Shown here: positions 10,601 through 25,600 of the stretch, in pieces
How the letters are laid out: the number at the start of each line of letters is the position of its first letter
Numbering within the stretch: the stretch's first letter is position 1
Source of the DNA: Mesocentrotus franciscanus
Lineage: Eukaryota > Echinodermata > Echinoidea > Camarodonta > Strongylocentrotidae
NCBI GenBank assembly: GCA_037976565.1
Contig: CP137684.1
Location: 19,530,259-19,594,258 of the forward strand
DNA length: 64,000 nt
Direction of reading: 5' to 3'
Notes under the pieces: generated by a model
Told to the model about the DNA's origin: nothing
The model's database searches: none
Seen by the model: the letters and a program-made list of their open reading frames with translations, nothing else
Made by a program: the position numbers and the translations under genes

Positions 10601-13600
10601 CGGTAGTCAAAATATGACTATCATAACTAGGCGTTGTGGCGTGCACCTGTAATCCAGCTAACAGTGGAAGTTACAAACTGATTCAGCCGAGGACGCAGGT
10701 TCGAAACTGAGTCACGTCTTTCGGATGGTGACGTTTAGAGGTCGGTCCCCAGACGTAAATAATCATATCTGATTGACACACTTCTGTAAAAACACATACA
10801 CACACACATGACTATCATAATTCCTGCATTCTGGAATGGGGATGAAAATTAGAATTCAAATGTTTTCAGATGTTCTACACATCATAGGAAACTACTTCTC
10901 TGGGTGGCATCTTTCTTAACAGCAAAATATTACGAAAATAGTTTCTAACTGAAGCTAACGCATTCACAGCGGGACACAAATTTTTTGTTTGGTGGCTAGG
11001 GCTCAGTGTCTGTCTCTGGGAGTGGACTATTCTATCAGGGGATCAGGACTGATGGTTAGATCTTCTAATCTGGCGATCATCTTCACTGATGGACGGGGTC
11101 CTTTAGAGGGATATTATCCTTACTATTTATAGGCAGAGGACTGTCTACCTGTTTCATAACGATGTCTTGATGACCATTATTATTGTTTTCACCAGGATTT
11201 GGGTTTCCCTCCCCTTGAATTGCACCATAAGTCTTGTCTTCGCTAATTGGTTCATTTACAGGTGTGCGACTAGTCCAGAAAGTAACTTCTTCGGGATCAC
11301 TAACATGCACATCCTCATGGTCGACCTGGTTAGCTATTTCATGGTCTAGAAGGGCAGGATTTCTTTTCTTTTCTTTGGTACCTACTTGTTTGTCTGCTTT
11401 TCATGCAGAGGGTAGAAAGTTACATGGGAGAAAGAGATTATGATGCAATATCCTCTCTCTTCCAACTCCATTCTCAGGGCATATTCTGAACACAGGGATC
11501 TCTGCATTAGGTTGCTTGTTTACGATATAGGGGTACTGTCCCCATTTATCACATTTATTATGTTTGCCCAGTACCCTATCAGTTGGTTGCATTTGGTTTT
11601 CCTTCAACTTAACCAACATTTATAAGTCTAACTTCTTGGACATCCCATTCATACGTGTTATAGAATTAAAAAATGTTTCTATGGGATATCCACGAACGTA
11701 GAGTTATGACAGTTTCAAGAAACTGGCCCCAAACTGCAATAGATGGAGAGAAAAAATGACGTTGCCCTGAATGACCCAGATTGACAAAAGTAGTCAATTT
11801 TTTAGGAAAATAAAGTGAATGTAACAGGAGACAACTGTGTTGGTGCTTGTGTGTGTGTGTGTGTATGTGTGTGTATGTATGTGTGAGTTTTTTTAAGGAG
11901 AGAAAGAGTGAAAGAAAGAGCTAGCTTTAGAGGGAGGGGGGACAGTATGAGAGGAGGTAGAAAGTCACTAGGATAAATAGATTTTTCAAGGGAAATCTGT
12001 TAAAAGAGGTTTTACTTTTTTTACCCAAACACAAACGAAGCTTATTTTTGCATACCTGTACTTCTTTGACCATGTATTGTATCATAAAATGTTGTGTACA
12101 ATGTTATAGGAATTTTAATACCTTTTCTAATGATACCAAGAATCAGTTTCACAATTGAAAACTATCTGTAAAAATATAGATGAGTTTCATTTTAATCCTC
12201 TATGTTTCTGTTCCTTATTCGTTTACCATTGTTTACCATTGTTTCATGCTATAATTTGAAAAGATCCTTTGCAAAAATTGGAATTCTCTCAAAACACTTT
12301 TGTAGTTGCATGATATAGTGTTACAATTACAAAGTCACATACCCGTATTCATGATATTTATGCTATTTGTGTGCACATGCACAACTTTTGGTGAAATGGA
12401 GCTCATTAATAAACACCATGGTACATGCGTGTAGATAATTAGTTTCAGGCCTTTGTGAGTGTTGGATGTCAATGATAAATGATAAATTAAATCATGTAAC
12501 CCTAATTGCCATAACATATCCTGGGGGGTGATTCACTAACTGGGAATGATATCGTTCCTAAGAGCAATTTTTGGGATTGATTTCAATCCCAGCTTAAAAT
12601 CGATTCTCCCTGACTGGTTCACTAAATCGCTTTTAGGCTGGGATCAATCCCAGCGTGAATAATCATGCGCGCATATGAATATTCATGTGCGCGATCAATC
12701 CAACCAATCAACAGACTCAAATTTTGGTCACTGGGCATCAATCAATCGCGTAGCCGATCGACATAACGATAATTAGCTAGCTATCGTCGCTTAACTTGTC
12801 AATGACGTTCATTTCTATGTTGATTTCGTTTTAACATTAGAAGAAAGCTGAGTGAAATTTTGCATAAGACATGACAAAAATCATTCATGACTGTTTCATG
12901 TAGCAGTGTGAGGATTCATACGATTTTCTGTGGGTATAGTTTGTCTTTCTTTATGCTTGTTTCGAGTAAAATGCCGGATTTAACGTAGGGCCTAGATCTA
13001 CGTAATGACTAATGTACGTAAGTTAGACCTACCGTCCCCATGCAGCTAGCATAATGTTAGCAGAAAGCGGACTAACTTTAGTCTTGGCCTTAATTTACTA
13101 CTTTAGTGTTTTACATATGTTGTTGGCACTAAGTTGAGTTAGGCCTACCCTATCATAGTATAAATCAAAGCGATTCGATATATCACTTTAACAGTGACTA
13201 ACAATATCTATCTTCCTCTTGTTTGCTCTAATTTAGCTTCAGTTTGACAGTTTTGTCTTTGACTTTGCCAGAACGTGTAGGCTAAGTACATGAGAGTAGG
13301 CCTAGCCTAGTCACTACTAGGTCTAGGCCAACTATTTAGTAAGAGTGATCCGGATCACTCTTAACCTTAATAGCGATTTTAATGCTAAAATCAATCCCAA
13401 ATGCCTTAGTGAATCAGTTCCTAAGAGCAATATTGCTCTTAGGAGTGATATTGAGCCTAAGAGCGATTTTATCTCATTTGGGATCGATTTTAGCTGTTAG
13501 TGAATCACCCCCCTGGAGGTCTTTCCAGAATCAGATCCTAGGATCTCTCAAACACCAAACGAGAATCATTCTTCATTCCTCTACCATTGTTCAAGATCCT

Positions 13601-16600
13601 GCACAAAATTTGCAACTTTCTGCAAAAATATCTAGAATACTTAAATTATGCTCTAAGCAGTGATATGAATTGACCACCATATACATTTTTCTTGGTGTAG
13701 TAATGTGTGTTTCAAAATACCACATCTGTTTGTCACATACATGTATATGTGACACGCACAGTGAGAGTTAAACAAAGTCTCTCAAAATTTAAAATTTAAA
13801 TTTGTCAGGAATTCTTAGGCAAACCTTGAACCGCCATACTTTGTAACCTGTATTTGTGATTATTTTTCATACATTATCTCTATTTATATGTTGACATTTC
13901 TCCTCAGACTCGATACCATTCACGATGACAAAGAGGCTGAAAACCGAAGAGACAACTGAACCTGCGATGGATGACACACCAAGTGCAAGGTACAGACATG
14001 TTTAGCTTAAGTCCACTGTGATACATGTATAATTGTGATCATGTAGCACTGGTCACAGAATGCCAATGACTGAGGTAGATCATTTATCACTTTGAAGAGT
14101 AGTTCAGGTTATTATTCTTTTAAATGTCATGCGAACGAACTATTGGTAGTAATTATAAACAATGGTCGGCTCATGTTTTGGAACAAGAAGGTGGGTTAGA
14201 GGAAATGAAAATATGAAGTTATTGGTTATTCATCACGTAGGGAAAGAATTCAAAGGACAAAAACCAACTCTCCAAGATTATCATCGTCATCATTATGTAT
14301 TTACTGCTAGGCTCTACTTTTGGGAAATGATATACCCTTGCCAGAACAATACCACCTCATCTGCAACTGGGGGCAATATCTTTCAAATCTTAATATCACA
14401 GGCAGTATATTCTTATATCCCCAGGCAGATATATTGCATGCTTGAGCCAGGGAGTTGAGACACTAGGAGTGGGCACTCTGCCCCTAGGGCTTTTCCTCTC
14501 ACTCAGAGCGGGATTAGGGGTCCAACGAAAAACAAAACGACCTATTTATACGCAACGAGGTCAAACTGGTCGCTATCTCCGGACTTTGATGTCCCATGCG
14601 CGATGCCGCTCTGAACTGACCCTCTCTATGTGGGAACATCGACAGTCCAGTCATAAGGGATCGCGTGTTCATATACAGCTAGCTCTATACATGTAGTTAG
14701 CGTCATCACATGCGACATACACTCAGATGTTGTGATAGTCTAGGAATTCAGCTCTCAATGTGTGCAAAGATCTCAAAAATCGGCCAAAGACAAGGCGAGT
14801 TTCGATATGATTATTGTTGAAAATTTTCCTTATTTCGTTCCTTTCATATTCATATTTCAACGTAATATTAGTTTTAGATCCTGTCTAGCCCGGGTGAAAA
14901 TGAGATTTTCTTCTTTATTTGATGCATGACTCCACTGTTAGCTCCTGTTCGTTCTATTGTGATGACCCATTGAAAACCTGTTAACAGGACATTTTGGTCC
15001 ATTACATGAAATGAGATGAACCGTTGAAAGAAGGCTACATATGCGTAGAATAGAATTTATTGACTCTTGCGACCCCCTTCTGGGGTATGAGAGTACAACA
15101 CATTTACATGTCATGATAATGATACATAATATACAAACATAGCACAATAATACAAAGAATACAGAATACAACAAAACAACAATTCAAATCTAATGTATAA
15201 CAATACATAGGAAAGATCTAAACCTAGGCTATGCTATACACATAAATACAATATTATTAAAGCAACATGGCAAGGATATGAAAAGTGGAGAATTCCACAT
15301 GAGCAATATTATTAATTATCTAAACAAATATCAGTTTCATTTTGTACATGCAGTAATTAGTGAGATGTGATTGGATTTATGCAGACTAACAAAATATATT
15401 ATTGTCCCTAGAAAGATAAACCTGAATCACCCTTTGCTTTCAAAAGGACAAACAAAAAACATAATATATAATGTAATAAGAACAAACAAACAAACAAACA
15501 AAAGTATACTTGACGTATAGCAGGACTGTACTACAGATCAAGAATTGTTAGTTACTTAATTAACCTACCACTTCGAGTTATAACATTCCTTTTTATGCAT
15601 CCAAACCAATTCTGAGTACCCCGGGTTAAAAGCTGCCATGTTACGGGATGTAAACATATCCTACAATGCACCACACATGCAAGCGGATCCGGTTGATCAA
15701 CCCACCTTGTGCATGCACTATGTGATCTTATTTACCACCGGTGCAAACAGGCGGCATTAATCCGACTTAGTGGAATGGTCGCTTGGGGAGCGCGGCACCA
15801 AGGATAGATCAAAAGACCCTAATCCAGTTTTCTCTCCTCTATGTCTCACCTCCCTGCTTGAGCACATGGTACACATTTTTTATTGTCACATAATAGCTTC
15901 TCAGCCAATACGATGCTCTCTAACTAATACGCTCTACTACCCAATTGATTTATTTTTTAATTTCACAGTACTGTCAGTAAAATGGAGTTCGTGAAGCTGG
16001 CCCAGGATATCCCTCCATCTTACTACTACGATGTAGGGACATATCTAGGGTTTAACTATAATGAGAAAATGTTGATCCTGGTTAAGAATTTGAAGATTTA
16101 CGCCAACGCCTTCATGGATGTATTTATGAAATGGAATGCCGTGCAGCAACCTCCACACTCAAACAAACGACAGATTTTGGCAGACATACTTCGAAGGGTT
16201 GGCTTGGGTGGCCTATCAGACAGATTACTCAATGAACATCTATTTCCAAACAGCACAGGTAAACAGATAATAATTCTTGCTACACCAGAAGGCATAGAAA
16301 ACCATGCATAAAACTAAAGTAAGTGTTTACCATGGAAATTGTGAGTGATTTGTGTTCTATCCATTTGCCACAGTTTACAGAAGTGTCAAATGTTATCATT
16401 TTATCATGTTTTTATAATTTACTCATGTAAATTTGTTATGCCTCCGCCCACTGAAGGCTGTGCTGGAAACAGTATGTTTTCAGGTTGTCCGTACATCCGT
16501 CCGCCTGTCCTGCTTTCTCTTTTTCCCATTATCTCAAGAACCACTTGAGATATGAACTTCAAATATGACAATATTATGTATCAGCATAGGAAAACGATCT

Positions 16601-19600
16601 GATTTTATTTGGAGTAACTTGGACAAAGTTCAAAGGTCACAGAGGTCAATTTCTGAAGTTCTAGGTAGTAGTCTTGTTATAAAGCAATATCTCAAGAACC
16701 ACTAGATATTAAAAGCTCAAACGGGGTGATAGTATGTATCACCATAGGACCAAGAATCAAAATACAGGGGGTGACGAGCGATTCGCCCCCAAAATTAGCT
16801 ACAAAAGCGCCTCCTTCAGATTGCTCATGGGGGCGGTTGCAAAATTAAAAGATGCATCGGTGGAATTATAAAATAAATACGAGATTTTAATTTGTCACTT
16901 GACCAATGGGGTGGTCTGTCTTTTAAAAATGGTTTCACATAGACATTACACTTAAACGGAAAATGGGATTCTCAAATCACATCTTGTAGTTAAAATATAG
17001 CCATAATCCCAACATCTGATCAAAAAAGGTAATGCACGTTTCCTATAGCCCATAGTCTCAGCTATAACATACCAAGATTTGGGAGAAAATAGAGCAAAAA
17101 AATCGAGATATTGCTCAAACAAGACTGGAATGTAGAATGAAGATTTCAGAAAAAGTCACCTCCCATAGAGAATACATGCAAAATTAGGAAAAATGACATG
17201 CCTTTAATCGAAAGAGTGGACCATGACGCGATTGTTAAAATAAAAAATAAATGTCATATTTCATGTAGACAATTGCCTCAGCTACAACATATCGAAAATT
17301 GAGAGAAAAATGATCAATGATCAATTTTCCATAAATATGCTGACGTCATAATATGCAAATTCGTATTTTGGGTTCCAAGGCCATCATGATGATGTCACGA
17401 TACACTTAAATGAGACATGAAATCATATCTCCGGCTCATACTCTATCCAAATATGAAAATAATTGAGGGTTCCAGTGCATCCCAAAGAGCTATAATGGAT
17501 TTTATATAGGCATGTTTTTGCCCCTATATGCTATGTATTACAAGAGCTCGCGTGCACGGACAATTATCTTGAATGGACGCTCATTCCGTTATTAATGGTC
17601 ATAAAGAGATAAACATAGTATCAAATTGTTTGGAAAAATATGGGAAATATCATGAAGAAAAAATCGCGATTCTATGTTGCGTATGGCCACGACGAACGAA
17701 AGCATGTGCGCATATGTGCATGTGCGCAATTTTTTTACAAATGCTCAAAATGGCCTGAAACGTATGGAAAATGAATTTGAGATGATTTTGAGCATTTTGA
17801 AATTTTACGCGCGGACGTACGCATACGCGCACGTTTTTTGACCTGAAATTGACCAGACGGATATTGACCTTGATCATGATAAATATGAATGAGAAATGAC
17901 TTTTCATTATGAAGATATGATCATGAGTTGATTTTCAGAAAATTTCACAAAATGGGGCCTAGATGATGTCATCAGTCATGGTCAAGGCTGAAAACCTTGC
18001 TGTGCTTTGTCCATATGCCTATACATGTGTGTGCCAAATTTGAAGGCAATTGATTGAGCCATTTTCAAATATCTTGGTCACAAAAAAGTGGTTAGAAATA
18101 AGAAAAATAAAGAAATAATAATACCAGTAAAGGCAATTTTAACGAAATTATAAGGTGGTCTGTATTACTTACAGCCCACCCAATAATAATAAGAAATAAT
18201 ATTCTGACAAAATCAATAGGTGGTCTGTCAATGACAGGCCACCTAATTATCCCCTCGCCGACAAAGTCGGAGGGGATATAGAAACACTGCTGTCCGTCCT
18301 TCCTTCCTTCCTTCCGTGTGTGCGTCCGTCCGTAACAAATTTGGTTTCCGATCAATAACTTCAGTAATGTTTGACGGATTTTAATGAAGTTTGATATGAA
18401 GGTACATGGTATATAAATACAGGCTAAGTTCGATTTCGGAGTATGTAGGTCAAAGGTCAAAGGTCATAGCTCATTAAATATGCGAATCTGGTTTCCGATC
18501 GATAACTTTACTAATGTTTGACGGATTTTAATCAAATTTGATATGAAGGTACATGGTATCAAAACACAGCCTAAGTTCAATTTCCGAGTATGTAGGTCAA
18601 AGGTCATTAAATATGCGAATCTGGTTTCAGATCGATAATTTCAGTAATGTTTGACAGATTTTAATCAAATTTGATATGAAGGTACATGGTATCAAAACAC
18701 AGCCTAAGTTCAATTTCCGAGTATGTAGGTCAAAGGTCATAGCTCATTAAATATGCGAATCTGGTTTCCGATCGATAATTTCAGTAATGTTTGACAGATT
18801 TTAATCAAATTTGATATGAAGGTACATGGTATCAAAACACAGCCTAAGTTCAATTTCCGAGTATGTAGGTCAAAGGTCATAGCTCATTAAATATGCGAAT
18901 CTGGTTTCCGATTGATAACTTTAGTAATGTTTGACAGATTTTAATGAAATTTGATATGAAGGTACATAGGATCAAAACACAGCCTAAGTTCGATTTCGAG
19001 TATGTAGGTCAAAGGTGAAAGGTCATAGCTCATTAAATATGCAAAAACACCTAATTATATATGTGAAAATGTGGTTAACTTCCTTGCCTAGTAATATAAT
19101 AGTATAGTCTAATGGAGGTAACTTGTTCTGACGTATATAGGCCCTTTGTACCCTGCGAGGGGATGCAATGCTTTGCGTTGACTTTTCTAGTTATGTTTTC
19201 TGTTTTAGCTTTCACTCAATATTGAGTTTCAAACCTTAACCCTAGTCAGCCCGGGGGTTGGGGGGGAGGGGGCATTATGGCCCCCTTCCCGATTTTTGTG
19301 ATTGTTCAGGACGCGTAAGGTTGACGCCCCACCGCTGGGTCATTATTTTCTTTCAATTCTTGCGCATCTTTTGAAACAAATTTTTTGAGATCAGACCTAC
19401 CATTACATAATCATGTGACCTTTTGTCTTTGCATGTCAGCCCGAAAATCGCTCATTTTCATGATGTGTGTACGAAACATGGAAATAGCAATAAAAAAAGA
19501 GATAAAACATTGGTTATTTGGTCTTTTTTATTGTTTTGGTGTTTGTTTTAGGGGTCAAAATAGTTGAATTATAGTTAGAAATGAAATAAAACAACAAAAA

Positions 19601-22600
19601 CAATAAAATACATACCGGTATTAAAGTTTTAAAAAACACAGAAATACATAAGAAATTATCAAAACAATAGATAACATATGGAATAACCTGGCTCATCCAA
19701 ATTATTTTGTTGTATTATTACTCCAAATGGTCTAAAGAATATACCATATGTACTGAAAACGAATGTTTAAATATGAAGAATATATGATTTATGGGTAAAT
19801 ATGTTGATTTTATGACCTTAATTGCATAAATTACAATAAATATGCAAATGAGAGAATTTTTCAAAAAATTGAAGGCAAGGTATATTTGTTTTATATCCTG
19901 CATCGAAACATTTATCTTTAAAAAAAAATATTAAAAAATTACTATTTTTAGAAAAAATTATATCAACATTTTTTTTTTGTTGAAAAATTACTATTTTGAG
20001 AAAAAAAAGACCTAAAAACAATTAAAAAATTATTAGATTAAAAAAATATGTATAAAAGTTAAATTAAATTTTCAAATTGAAAAAAAAATCAAAACAAAAA
20101 TTCCACTCCCAAATAGTACTCTCATATAGTACTTCTACTCCCAAATAGTACTTTTTCAGAGCAACCTTAAAATAGTTGAAATATTTCTGGTCATGTGACG
20201 ACCTCTCAACAAATCAAAAACCAATAAATTTTTGATGCAGGATAAAATACGGGCTATATAGGGTTAAATCAATGAAATGAAACTTTGAAAGTAAGATTAG
20301 CGTGCAGGATTTCCCGCTCGAATATATCGGTGTCTGAAGGCCGCCATATTGTAAACAAATGTATGCTTATTCACCGCAAGATGACGCTACATCGCCCATC
20401 TCCACTATGAGTATTACCGATACAAACAACGGAAGCTCGCAGTGAAGTGGGGGCCATCAGCAGCGGCTATACCGCCGGTAGTACTGGTGTGCATGCTGCC
20501 ACGCCATATTGGCTGGAGCTAGAGGCGATCGCAATGGGTGGTATAAGAGGATATTGAGAAGAAGAGGAAGACCAAAGATGTTGTGGAAGGATATGGTAAA
20601 GACTAAAGAAAGAGTGTAATAAGGTTTTGAATAAGGCTCTGAATGATGAGGAGGAATGTGCAGAACAGGAAGAAATGGAGAGAATGTCATCACAGGATGA
20701 AAGTCAGTAACCCCAATGTAACTTGTAAAGTTGTAAGAGGGAAAATGCTGACTTAAATTAATGATAATAATGAAATATCAAAGAATTTAGAAGTATCATG
20801 GGTACCAGTTCAATGGAAATTTGTATTAAAAAAGAGCCCCCATCATTATTAAAAGAGCCCCTGTGTAGAAAAAAATTGAGGCTTGTATAGGACTATAATC
20901 TGATCAGATTTTGGGTGAATAGGTCTAAGGTCAAAGGTTTGAGCCTCTCTATTGCAATATCTCAAGAACCACTAGAGATAAGGGGTTCAAACTTGATAAA
21001 AGTTTGTAGCTGATTAGATTTTTGGTAAGAAGGTAAATGTTCAAATCTCATAGAGGTCAATTTCTGAAATTGCAGGTTTTATCCTCATCACCATGAGCGA
21101 TAGCTCAGTTGGTTGAGCAGTGGTCTTAATTGTAATCCGGCGACTGAGGTTCGAAACCAAGAGGAATCGCTAGTGCCCTTTGGTAAGGCATTAATCCTCA
21201 TCACCAGGTCCCTCGGAGAGGACCTAAAGCTGTTGGTCCTCTGGTTGCTTACTAACACCACCACCACATAGAAAACCACTTGGGATGTGAGCTTCAAACC
21301 TTGTGCGAGTATGTATCACCATAGGAATTTAAAAAAATTAGATTTAGGGATAAGTAGATCAAAGGTCACATGGGTCAATCTCTAAAATTACAGTTATTAT
21401 CCTCGTTATCGCGATATCTCAAGAACTACTTGAGGTATCAACTTCAAACTTGGTGATAATGTGTATTTGATGAGATTTTGGAGTACCAGTAAGTGGATCA
21501 AAGGTTAGAGATGTCGATGCCTGAAATTACAGGTATCTGCTTTGATATTGCAATATCTCAAGAAGAACTAGAGTTATTAGCATCAAACATTGTGATAGGT
21601 TGTATCACCATAGGAAGACAACCTAATTAGATTAAAGAGTAAGTAGAACAAAGGTCAAATGTCATAGAAGACAATTATTGAAATTAGATATATTGCCTTT
21701 TTTATCATAATATGTCAAGAACTTCTTGAGGTTTGAGCTCCAGACATGGTCACAGTAATTGCTATTGGAAGATGATCCATTTACTATACTAAATTCTCGC
21801 TATCGCTAATACCCCAAAAAGCCTGGATGTAAATTTTATGTCCCAATTTCATATGCGCTCTGGGATAGCTTGGTGCCTTATTGACTTCCGGTCCATTTCA
21901 CGCAGCTGTGTATGTGTGTACGCCGTCCAGTCTCCGCCGGAGCCCTAATCACCGAGCTAGCTAGCTGCCTACAAGCTAATTTTCACTTCGTCTTCGGCTC
22001 TATATGATAGTATTATTGTAAGCAACTTTCTACTTTTACAAACTGCACTGTCAGTTGGAATATGGTGCGATACTGTGAATCTGCTGTGTGTGTTGGTCGC
22101 ACGATAATAAACGAAAAAACCTTCAGATATATCCCTGGATAAGAGATGTGACTTGGCTAAAATTCCCAACAAACCCTACACAGCACGCGACATTGAAAAA
22201 GTTGTTCAGAAGGCAAGACAAGTTGGAAATCACTGCACGATCGTGACTATGTTCGCGATATTTTGACAAAGAACAATTACAAAACTAGAACTGCAATCGT
22301 ATTAAAACGATATGCATGCATTGACACCGAAAGAGCCTCTAAACAAGATTTACAAAGATGTAAAACAAAACAGTACAAAGTCAGTCCTTATAGATATAGA
22401 TCATATTATAACATTTGTTCCTCCTTTTCTGTGTGCAGTTATAACACATGCGTGCTCTCCCAGAATTCTACTTCAAATTCTTGGATTTCTTTTAAAAGAC
22501 AGTTTACAACGAAGGGAGATCAGATGGGTAGAAACCTTTCGTATATATAGTTTACATGGTTGGATCACTGAAGTAAAGGAACTAGAACATAACCAGGGAA

Positions 22601-25600
22601 GCCGCTTTTGAATTGCATAGATCGAGCTTGAACGTCAAACTGCAATTTTATTCAATCTGTGAATACAAATGAGAAATAAAAGGATCATAAATACTTGTAC
22701 AATCTTTGCACAAATATAATGACGACTGATATATATCCAAACATGGACTAAATTAATGAAAGCTAAATGCCTACATCAAATTAACTGTATATGTTTCAAG
22801 CTCGACATATTCTATCATTGAATCAACAGATACGGTAAACAAATCTAGAAGTTTCTGACAGTGCCGTTTCTTTGCTCTGTACTAAAACTGAAACCACGTC
22901 AAAATACCATGTCAACTCCCTGTAATGTATAGTGGAACCTCATTATGACAAACTCACTAAAACCAAGGAAACTTCCCCGCTAAATACGAATGTTAATCAA
23001 AACATCATCAAACAACATCTCGTTAATCAAATGTAAGATTAAACCTCAAGTCTCAAGTTCTTCCGCTGCTCCACCTAACTTCGTAATGGAGATTGATGTT
23101 TTCTTTCCTCGCAATTGTAGATCATCGGCAAAAGACTTTTTGACCAGCGAAATTTGAGATCCAGAGTCCAACAAAAGATTACATCTTTTCCTAACATTAT
23201 CTTGTCCGATGGCTTCACTTATCAGTATCGGTAGCATCGACTCCTCACCACTGACGAAAGTAACATCATAATTACTCCTTGTACATTGAAAATGTAACAA
23301 AGGATGATGGTAAGACTTGCACTGGTTTCCATCAACAGTCTCGGTGCAGCGTCTCTTTCTCCTGCATGTAGACATACGATGTTCCTGGCTTGCTTTCTTT
23401 AAACAGCTAAAACAAGCATAGTTGTCCTTGACCAGCTGCACCCGTTCTTCCTGAGACTTGGACACAAACTTCTTACATTGGTCAGTCCAGTGGCCATCAT
23501 TGGATTTACACATCCAACATCTGTAATCTGTCTTTGTTGGTGACGTTGATATCTGATTAACAGCACCACTGGTTCTTGCATCGTCTCTAATTGGTGCCGA
23601 TGATCTGAGTCTAGCCTTCAACTCAACTTCCATCCATTGCAAGAGAGACTCCATAGTAGGTAACGTGCCTCCTTCTTGGCTGCGAAACCACATCCTTCGG
23701 TCATCGACACACATCTTTCTCTCGATAAGAGCCAACATGTGATTGTTGTCCATATCATTGGCCCTTCCTATCTCGTTTAGAGAGTTGAAGCTTCTGCGAA
23801 TGAGGTTGACGAAACTGCAAAACTTCTCATCTTCTCCTGGCTTCAGGGGCTTCATCTTGGAGATGTCATTAACAACAACATCTGCGACCATCCTAGGATC
23901 ACCGTAATGTAGATCCAGTTGTCTCCAAGCAGCTTCATAATCCTGCCCCAATCCTCGAATATTCTGCAGAGGCTTTCCAATCAGACAGGATCGGAGTATC
24001 ATTAGGGCATCTCTACCTCCATATTGCCGGTGAACCACATGTTGAAAATCAGCTTTAAAAGCATGATATTCTCTAATGTCCCCACTAAATTTTGGTAGCG
24101 TGGGTCTCTCCATCTTAAAACAAGATGACTCCGTTCTCATCACCGGTCCCTGTACTTGATTGCTGTCTGTATCTACAGGAGAAGGGCTCTTAGCATCTGA
24201 CTTCCCTTGGGGCTGACCATGACTAGTCGCAGCTGTCTTTTCAACATGGTCCTTAACTCTGATCTGCAGCCCCAGGAATATTTTCTGACATTCGTCAATA
24301 TACTTCTTCTCTTCATCAAATACAGCATCATCTTCGATGATTTCGGATAGAGCTTCATGTTTAACCTGAAGATCTTTGTAGGCCTGTTCATAGTCCTTCT
24401 CTGCCTTGATTATCTCATCACTTGGACGACTCTCCTGTACCAAGAACTCTAAGGCATTCCCAAACCGCGTAAACTTGGCCTTAGCACCTCTCCGTTTCAG
24501 CTTCAGGCTCTTTTCTTTCTCAGTCATAATTCCTAGCTAGTCTTCGTATCCGTTTCGTTAAAGAAATTGAATTGATGGATCACTGAAGTAAAGGAACTAG
24601 AACATAACCAGGGAAGCCGCTTTTGAATTGCATAGATCGAGCTTGAACGTCAAACTGCAATTTTATTCAATCTGTGAATACAAATGAGAAATAAAAGGAT
24701 CATAAATACTTGTACAATCTTTGCACAAATATAATGACGACTGATATATATCCAAACATGGACTAAATTAATGAAAGCTAAATGCCTACATCAAATTAAC
24801 TGTATATGTTTCAAGCTCGACATATTCTATCATTGAATCAACAGGTACGGTAAACAAATCTAGAAGTTTCTGACAGTGCCGTTTCTTTGCTCTGTACTAA
24901 AACTGAAACCACGTCAAAATACCATGTCAACTCCCTGTAATGTATAGTGGAACCTCATTATGACAAACTCTAAAACCAAGGAAACTTCCCCGCTAAATAC
25001 GAATGTTAATCAAAACATCATCAAACAACATCTCGTTAATCAAATGTAAGATTAAACCCCTTGTGACTAGGCTAGTCCTTTGTTTACATCGTGACTCACA
25101 AACTCTATTTATAGAGCATACATTTCCAGTTTATAAGCTTACTCTGTTCTGCTCATTCATGTATTACTCACTCAACTTTCTTACCCAAACTATCATTCTA
25201 AATGGCTAACAATAAGCCCCAGTTATGATGCCACTGTATACCAAAGATATAGAAATCTGTAGGTTTGCGATTAATTTGAGGACTTTCGATCAAGCTGGAT
25301 TAATCACAACTCTTAATAAGAAATTTTAAAGAGTTACCAAAAACGCTTTCAAACATATTTATACACGGCTGGTAAGCAATTCCATTTGTGTTTTGGTTTT
25401 GCTGGTCAAGGTGACGCAACAATAAGCTTGTTTACATTGTTGTCAAGGATTTGGCGCCTTTAGACAAGGCGCTTTTGTGGCGCGTTCGAATGCGCTCCCT
25501 TTTGCACACGAAACGCATAACACGCGATTTTGAGAGCGCGTACGTACGCACGTAGAAATTGTGTCATTCTCTCGTGGCTTTTGGTAGAGGCAAGACCTGT

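Larger units (their letters stand above)
11640..14150 (+). repeat. Duplicated intron+linker segment, copy 1 (partner 31720-33905)
   Basis: Aligns with 31720-33905, from the GAATGACC/GATTGACAAAAGTA block through the linker exon to AATGAACTATTGGT. Copy 1 alone carries a 1-kb TIR element (12525-13513). Copy 2 alone carries a SINE (32497-32647) and a Helentron-like element (33088-33869). Each copy is therefore the other's empty site. Similarity stops abruptly after about 14150/33905. Confidence 0.8.

Noticed and set aside
18092..18460. 122-residue minus frame and similar frames at 33358 and 49256
   Set aside because: They are translations of Helentron-like family A minisatellites and recur only with those repeats.
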